Below are positions 1 through 3,662 of a stretch of DNA of 5,749 bases, in pieces (the first letter of the stretch is position 1; every line of letters starts with the position of its first letter). The stretch is taken from assembly GCA_027058925.1 (NCBI GenBank), contig JALTAS010000020.1, positions 1-5,749 of the forward strand. Reading direction: 5' to 3'. A model generated the notes under the pieces. It was not told where the DNA came from, ran no database searches, and saw nothing but the letters and a program-made list of their open reading frames with translations. This DNA is from Persephonella sp. (GTDB taxonomy: Bacteria; Aquificota; Aquificia; Aquificales; Hydrogenothermaceae). The translations under genes were made by a program, and so were the position numbers.

Positions 1-471
1 GTGTGGAACTTTATTGAGGTTTAAAAGAAATGCTTTGAATGGACCCATATTGTTCATAGCTTCCCATTTTGAGCCTTCAAAAGTCATTTTTGACATTATT
101 CCCATACCAAGAAACCCAAACTCTCCTTTTGCAAGAGATTTCCAGTTTTTATCTGTTGCGAACATCAGAAAATCTGCTTTTTGATCTGTTGCTTTTCCGC
201 CATAAATACATAGAGCCTTACCGTCCTTTGGAGCTATCTGGACTTCAACAGCCTTTTCCACACCTCCACAGTCCTGTCTGTAAAATCTTATTATCCTATA
301 ACCTTTATTTCCTGTTTTTTTAGACCATTTTGAAAGACCTTCTGTTAGTTCTGGAGTCTTGTTCCAAAGATCACAGAACTCTTTTGTATATTCAGGATCC
401 ATAAACTTTGGAATCGCAAAAGTATATCCAAAGCTGAATAAAACAAACAGAAATGCCCCTACTCTTTTCAT
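1..471 (-). CDS. Secreted SCP2-like sterol/lipid-carrier domain protein (3' end cut off)
   Basis: The visible 157 codons run in frame to the window edge without a stop, so the C-terminus is missing. The ATG at 469-471 follows a clear GGAGG (478-482) with 6 bases between. Residues 1-19 form a signal peptide: MKR, a hydrophobic stretch rich in Phe/Leu/Val, then a probable cleavage after Thr-Phe-Ala, so the mature protein should be periplasmic. The rest resembles the SCP2 sterol-transfer fold: a helix (about 28-50), beta strands (57-93), the typical 'ADFLMFATDKNWKSLAKGE' segment at about 99-117, then the MSKMTFEGSKWEAM stretch (126-139) and a final helix. SCP2 domains hold lipids in a hydrophobic tunnel and most known ones are cytosolic or peroxisomal, so export is notable. 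It lies 56 bases downstream of a FadL-type channel gene, which suggests it binds whatever that channel brings in; this is inference. Cysteines at 33, 68 and 88 might form a disulfide. The family call is from pattern recognition; the ligand is unknown. Confidence 0.72.
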   Translation of the reverse strand, partial: MKRVGAFLFVLFSFGYTFAIPKFMDPEYTKEFCDLWNKTPELTEGLSKWSKKTGNKGYRIIRFYRQDCGGVEKAVEVQIAPKDGKALCIYGGKATDQKADFLMFATDKNWKSLAKGEFGFLGMGIMSKMTFEGSKWEAMNNMGPFKAFLLNLNKVPH

Positions 472-495
472 TTTTATCCTCCAGGAAATGATATT

Positions 496-518
496 TAAGA
501 AAGGGGCATAAAGCCCCT
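496..518 (-). terminator. Weak Rho-independent terminator after the FadL gene
   Basis: On the minus strand a 6-bp stem AGGGGC/GCCCCT (502-507 pairing with 513-518) closes a 5-base loop and is followed by TTCTTAAAT. It sits 9 bases past the FadL stop codon. The stem is short and the U-tract is interrupted, so partial read-through into the SCP2-like gene is likely. It may serve to lower the level of that gene relative to the channel. Confidence 0.6.
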
Positions 519-527
519 GTGATCTAA

Positions 528-1817
528 TTAAAAGCTCCAGTCAAGGGAAACGCCTATTGAGTCCTGGGCGTTTTTAGCACCTGTTGTTGCTGACTCACAA
601 CTTGCCGGATTGTTTGCATAACATTTTGTTCCTATTGTTTCAACTTTTTTCTCAAATGCATGGACATAAGACATATTCAGAGTGAAATGTTCTGTAAACT
701 GATAACCAAAACCAAGGGTTATGTGCTGCTCAGCTATTGCTGGAAAACCTACAAGGTTAAACCACTCAACATCATAATCAGGGAAAGGCTGAGCAAAATC
801 AGGGATAGTATTTAGATTTGACGTTGTAACATTCTTTTCTCTTATTGGGGATTTTCCATAGTTATAACCTGCCCTTAAAGCGAGCCTTGGTGTTACCTTG
901 TATTCTCCTCCAACAGCAAAAACCCACTGATCTTTCCATTTGAACTGCTTATAACCATCTGCGTCTGACCAGTTTATCCATCTTATGTCAAAACCTACTT
1001 TCAGTTCTTCTATAGGTCTATATCCAATTCCTACAGAGGCTTCCTGAGGTTGTTCAAGTTTGAGATCCTCAAAATTACCATCCCCATTTGTATCAAAAAC
1101 ATTTTTATATTTCATTTTGACACCTGATTGGTAATAAGCACCAAGACAGATATTATCTACAGGCTTAAAGTTTATTCCCAGAGAAGCTCCGATTCCATAT
1201 GCCTGTGATTGACCTCCACCAGCATTCCACTGCATTTCAAGGCCATCGGCCAGATTTCCATTTGTATCAGCAGACATGATCGCACCCATATCAAGGGAAC
1301 CCCATGCAAGATGCAGAGCTCCACCTATCGCAAGCCTATCGTTAACTTTATATCCAACAGCCGGAACAATTCTCATAAACTGAAGTGTTGTATGCATTTT
1401 TGCAAGCCTTGGGTCTTTATCTCTGTAATCAACACCCATTCCAGAAACTCCGTACGCACCTATTCCTATGACTACTTTATCATTTATCTGGTTTGTAATG
1501 GCTATCTCAGGAATTGTGAATGTATCTGCGTCAGAAGATTGATATCCTGTATCTCCAAAAGCGCTTCCTTTGTATCTACCTTTCACATGAGGCATAAAAA
1601 GGATTCCACCAAAACTGACGTTAAATCCTTTTTGTCTTCCGAGCCAACCTGGATTTCTAAATATTGAGTCTGTTGGTTCAAGACAGATACCTGTTCCAAG
1701 TCCACCCATAGCTCTGGAAGCCGGTGATACACCAATCATATTATCGCCGTTTGTAGCAAAGGCTCCTGTTGTCAAAACTGCCGTAGCCAATGCCACCGAA
1801 CCTGCCACCTTTCTCAT
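528..1817 (-). CDS. OmpP1/FadL/TodX-family outer-membrane transporter for hydrophobic compounds
   Basis: A 429-residue precursor, close to the usual FadL length. The start is supported by AGGAGG (1826-1831) 8 bases before the ATG. Residues 1-21 are a signal peptide (MRKVAGS, hydrophobic core, cleavage after Ala-Phe-Ala). The mature N-terminus carries the family hallmark: NGDNMIG, then SRAMGG (34-39) and SIFRNPGWLG (51-60), corresponding to the N-terminal hatch of FadL that plugs the barrel. The rest alternates short amphipathic strands with loops, and the protein ends in DWSF, the terminal-Phe signature recognised by the BAM machinery. Known relatives move long-chain fatty acids, toluene and other hydrophobic molecules across the outer membrane by lateral diffusion. 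Oddities: two Asp/Asn-rich loops (184-192 and 242-251) resembling calcium-binding loops, and a Cys pair (399, 407) in a late loop. It is likely transcribed from the AT-rich gap before it and shares its direction with the SCP2-like gene after it. The family is sure; the substrate is unknown. Confidence 0.93.
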   Translation of the reverse strand: MRKVAGSVALATAVLTTGAFATNGDNMIGVSPASRAMGGLGTGICLEPTDSIFRNPGWLGRQKGFNVSFGGILFMPHVKGRYKGSAFGDTGYQSSDADTFTIPEIAITNQINDKVVIGIGAYGVSGMGVDYRDKDPRLAKMHTTLQFMRIVPAVGYKVNDRLAIGGALHLAWGSLDMGAIMSADTNGNLADGLEMQWNAGGGQSQAYGIGASLGINFKPVDNICLGAYYQSGVKMKYKNVFDTNGDGNFEDLKLEQPQEASVGIGYRPIEELKVGFDIRWINWSDADGYKQFKWKDQWVFAVGGEYKVTPRLALRAGYNYGKSPIREKNVTTSNLNTIPDFAQPFPDYDVEWFNLVGFPAIAEQHITLGFGYQFTEHFTLNMSYVHAFEKKVETIGTKCYANNPASCESATTGAKNAQDSIGVSLDWSF

Positions 1818-1907
1818 ACCGCTAACCTCCTGTGTTATTAAGAATTAATATATTTTTTATATTTAGAATAAAAAACCATCATAATTATTAAGTTGTCAAA
1901 TACTAAC
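1818..1907 (-). promoter_or_regulatory. AT-rich intergenic gap, probable promoter region for the FadL unit
   Basis: This 90-base gap is the longest in the window; the other gaps are 13, 35 and 56 bases. On the minus strand it contains a perfect TTGACA (1894-1899), but at 17-bp spacing the -10 position holds only a T-run. A near-consensus TATGAT (1878-1883) lies too close to that TTGACA and pairs only with a poor -35, TTAGTA (1901-1906). The rest is nearly all A/T up to the AGGAGG ribosome-binding site at 1826-1831. A promoter here is plausible, but the exact elements are not settled. I see no hairpin terminator for the preceding ferredoxin gene, so read-through is also possible. Confidence 0.4.
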
Positions 1908-2981
1908 TTACTCCCCTATTTTTAAAAGATCTTTTATTTCCTGTTCCAACTCCCTACATCTTGGACATAATGTTGTATCTCCTTTGTAAGAAAAAGGAAC
2001 CATACACTCTTCACAGGGAATCATCACATGTTCAGCAAGTATTTCTGTATCGTTCAAGAAGGTATTCAAGTTCAGTTTATTCTTTAGGTGGAGGCAGTTT
2101 TCCGGACAGACCTCATGACAGACTCTGCATTTTATACACAGTTTTGGTTCAAAAAGTATCTTGAGCCTTTCCTCCCCTGATTTAAGAGCTCCTGTCGGAC
2201 ATATGTTGTAACACACCGAGCAGTTTGTACATACAGAGTTATCAATCCATTTTTCAGATGTAAATGAAATATTTTCAGTCTCAATATCTATCTGGGAAAG
2301 GTCAATATCTAAATTTTTTAGATTTTCTAAAAGGGCTTTTCTTTTTGTGATGTTTACTTTTTCACTTACAATATTTTTTATTTTTTCCTCTTTTTCCTCA
2401 AAAGAAGAAATTCCGGGCATTAGAGCCCAGAATGTTACACCTGCTGCCGCCTTACCGAAATTTTTCAGGAAATCTCTTCTTTTGTTTTCTATCCCTTCTT
2501 GTTTCAGGGAGATCTCCTGAGAGACAACTCTGTTTTCAACCCCTAACTTTTCAAGAAAGTAGTTTGCCTCATCCAAATTTTTTTTGATGGTATGGATCAA
2601 AGATCCTACAAAACAGTCACTGCAGTGTCCCGTATCAAGAACTATGTCCTGCTTCTTTGCAAGAACCATTGAGATCATAAATTCAGTACTTAAAACAGAT
2701 AAGCAGGGAAGATTTTTTTTACAGCTTAGTATATTTGTGTTCTGGGAGATAAAATTTTTGTAAAAGCTGTATATATCAAACCCTTTTAATGAGAAAGCCT
2801 CTGATGGACATACTCCGACACATGCTCCACAGGAAACACAGTTTTCTTTTTTTATTTTTATTTTGTAATCTTCCTGATACAAAACATCTTCAACAGGACA
2901 AACATCTATACAGTTTCTGCAGCTTGAATCTTTAAAATAAACATGAACACAATTGTTAAAATCAAATTGTATTCTATTCAT
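1908..2981 (-). CDS. Polyferredoxin (four 4Fe-4S motifs, internal Tat-like segment, C-terminal CxxC pair)
   Basis: A 357-residue protein whose ATG follows GGGGAG (2988-2993) by 6 bases. N-terminal half: an atypical cluster C11-x9-C21-x2-C24-x3-C28-Pro, a classical C48-x2-C51-x2-C54-x3-C58-Pro, then C87, C93 and a C120-x2-C123 pair. Middle: KRRDFLK (167-173) followed by a short hydrophobic run (178-190), which looks like a twin-arginine signal inside the chain, then a charged linker rich in Glu/Lys. C-terminal half: classical clusters at C251-C261 and C282-C292 (plus C296), and C323-x2-C326 with C339-x2-C342 as a zinc-ribbon or rubredoxin-like knuckle. Comparable polyferredoxins sit next to TorD chaperones in clusters for DMSO-reductase-type enzymes, including SreD of the archaeal sulfur reductase operon; their role is unsettled (maturation or electron transfer). 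It starts 13 bases after the chaperone gene and is probably translationally coupled to it. It is visibly richer in A+T than the oxidoreductase gene. Iron-sulfur binding is near certain; the partner and location are inferred. Confidence 0.9.
   Translation of the reverse strand: MNRIQFDFNNCVHVYFKDSSCRNCIDVCPVEDVLYQEDYKIKIKKENCVSCGACVGVCPSEAFSLKGFDIYSFYKNFISQNTNILSCKKNLPCLSVLSTEFMISMVLAKKQDIVLDTGHCSDCFVGSLIHTIKKNLDEANYFLEKLGVENRVVSQEISLKQEGIENKRRDFLKNFGKAAAGVTFWALMPGISSFEEKEEKIKNIVSEKVNITKRKALLENLKNLDIDLSQIDIETENISFTSEKWIDNSVCTNCSVCYNICPTGALKSGEERLKILFEPKLCIKCRVCHEVCPENCLHLKNKLNLNTFLNDTEILAEHVMIPCEECMVPFSYKGDTTLCPRCRELEQEIKDLLKIGE
2412..2483 (-). other. Internal twin-arginine-like motif plus hydrophobic segment within the polyferredoxin
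   Basis: Encodes residues 167-190: KRRDFLK, a short linker, then AAAGVTFWALMPG. The motif fits the Tat consensus (x-R-R-x-F-L-K) closely, and a hydrophobic stretch follows as in a Tat signal, but 166 residues with two iron-sulfur motifs precede it. No Met codon lies between residue 105 and the motif, so a separate protein starting just ahead of it is not supported. It may be a remnant of a fusion, a recognition site for the neighbouring TorD-like chaperone, or simply a chance helix. Confidence 0.55.
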
Positions 2982-2994
2982 ATCACTCTCCCCG

Positions 2995-3627
2995 TTAAGC
3001 GGTCACCTCTTCTTCAAGTGCTTCACACAGATATTCATGATCAGAGAGTATAAATTCAAGGGATAGATCACAAACATCCTGATAAAAAGGGGTTTCAGCC
3101 ATATCTTTTGCTGACAATAGATATATTATTCCCCAGTTCGCAAGATGTTCCTCAAGGAATTTCTTCTGAATATTCCTCAGATTTTTTACCTGCTTTTCGT
3201 TTTTTAGAGCTTCAAGTTCTTCCTTTATCAAAGTCATCATAAATTCCATCTCAACAGCTATATGATCTGGTGATAAAACCCTTGTTTCATTCAGATCTAT
3301 CATATATCCATGTTCCCTGTAAAATATAAGCGTTGGATTAGTAACTGACGGATCTATGTAACCCTGATCATTCATAAAAACAGATTCGTAAGGATACACA
3401 TTTAGAAGAAAAACGGTTGTGAAATCAACATTTAGATCTTCCTCTATAAGTTTTTCCGGTTCTTTTTTAAAAAAAAGCTTCCATTCTTTTGTTCTGGGAA
3501 ACAGATCAAGTAGATCGCTGTTTTCTCTTATTTTCTTCAAAAGATCCTTATCTATCTCCTCTATAAAAAGTCTGGATAGCAAGCCGTACATGTTTAGTCT
3601 TGCCTGTGTTTCCTTTAAGCTGTTCAT
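2995..3627 (-). CDS. TorD/DmsD-family molybdoenzyme maturation chaperone
   Basis: A 210-residue, all-helical, acidic protein of the length normal for the TorD/DmsD/NarJ superfamily. Family marks: the N-terminal helix ending in YGLLSRLF (14-21), YPYESVF (78-84) in the middle, and the strongly conserved SPDHIAVEMEFM (118-129, matching the usual PDHLxxELEFM), followed by FLEEHLANW (157-165). These cytoplasmic chaperones bind the Tat signal or apo-form of a DMSO-reductase-type catalytic subunit, guard cofactor insertion and hold back export until folding is complete. The gene lies 35 bases after the molybdopterin subunit and 13 bases before the polyferredoxin, so its client is almost certainly the former. 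The start is supported by GAGG (3635-3638), which begins directly after the U-tract of an intergenic hairpin; transcription of this gene therefore depends on read-through of that hairpin. It contains a slippage-prone T8A6 stretch (3463-3476). No reading-frame damage is seen. Confidence 0.9.
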   Translation of the reverse strand: MNSLKETQARLNMYGLLSRLFIEEIDKDLLKKIRENSDLLDLFPRTKEWKLFFKKEPEKLIEEDLNVDFTTVFLLNVYPYESVFMNDQGYIDPSVTNPTLIFYREHGYMIDLNETRVLSPDHIAVEMEFMMTLIKEELEALKNEKQVKNLRNIQKKFLEEHLANWGIIYLLSAKDMAETPFYQDVCDLSLEFILSDHEYLCEALEEEVTA

Positions 3628-3638
3628 CTCTTTACCTC

Positions 3639-3661
3639 AAAAAGGGGCAAAAGCCCCCTTT
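3639..3661 (-). terminator. Strong intergenic hairpin with U5 tract between oxidoreductase and chaperone genes
   Basis: On the minus strand, GGGGC (3653-3657) pairs with GCCCC (3644-3648) around a 4-base TTTT loop, with an extra G bulge and flanking A-T pairs, followed by TTTTT (3643-3639). It starts only 1 base past the TAA of the molybdopterin subunit, and the chaperone's GAGG follows at once. It looks like a Rho-independent terminator acting inside an operon, so it probably lowers chaperone and ferredoxin expression relative to the enzyme. It could also protect the 3' end of the upstream message. Confidence 0.75.
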
Positions 3662-3662
3662 A

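Noticed and set aside
69..323. Plus-strand open frame of 84 codons
   Set aside because: It lies opposite the SCP2-like gene, which has a signal peptide, ribosome-binding site and family pattern; the plus-strand product has no recognisable features.
1209..1667. Plus-strand open frame of 152 codons
   Set aside because: It is antisense to the well-supported FadL gene, and its product has random-looking, Ser/Lys/Cys-rich composition.
1820..1860. AT-rich near-palindrome TTATTAAGAATTAATA upstream of the FadL gene as a regulator site
   Set aside because: The two arms do not match well, and such patterns are expected by chance in a nearly pure A/T stretch.
2412..2483. A separate Tat-exported ferredoxin gene beginning near the internal twin-arginine motif
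   Set aside because: No Met codon or convincing start with a ribosome-binding site precedes the motif, and the upstream frame is intact with its own iron-sulfur motifs.
2508..2517. Perfect 10-base palindrome GGAGATCTCC as an operator
   Set aside because: It sits inside the ferredoxin coding region, is single-copy as far as I can see, and is explained by codon use.
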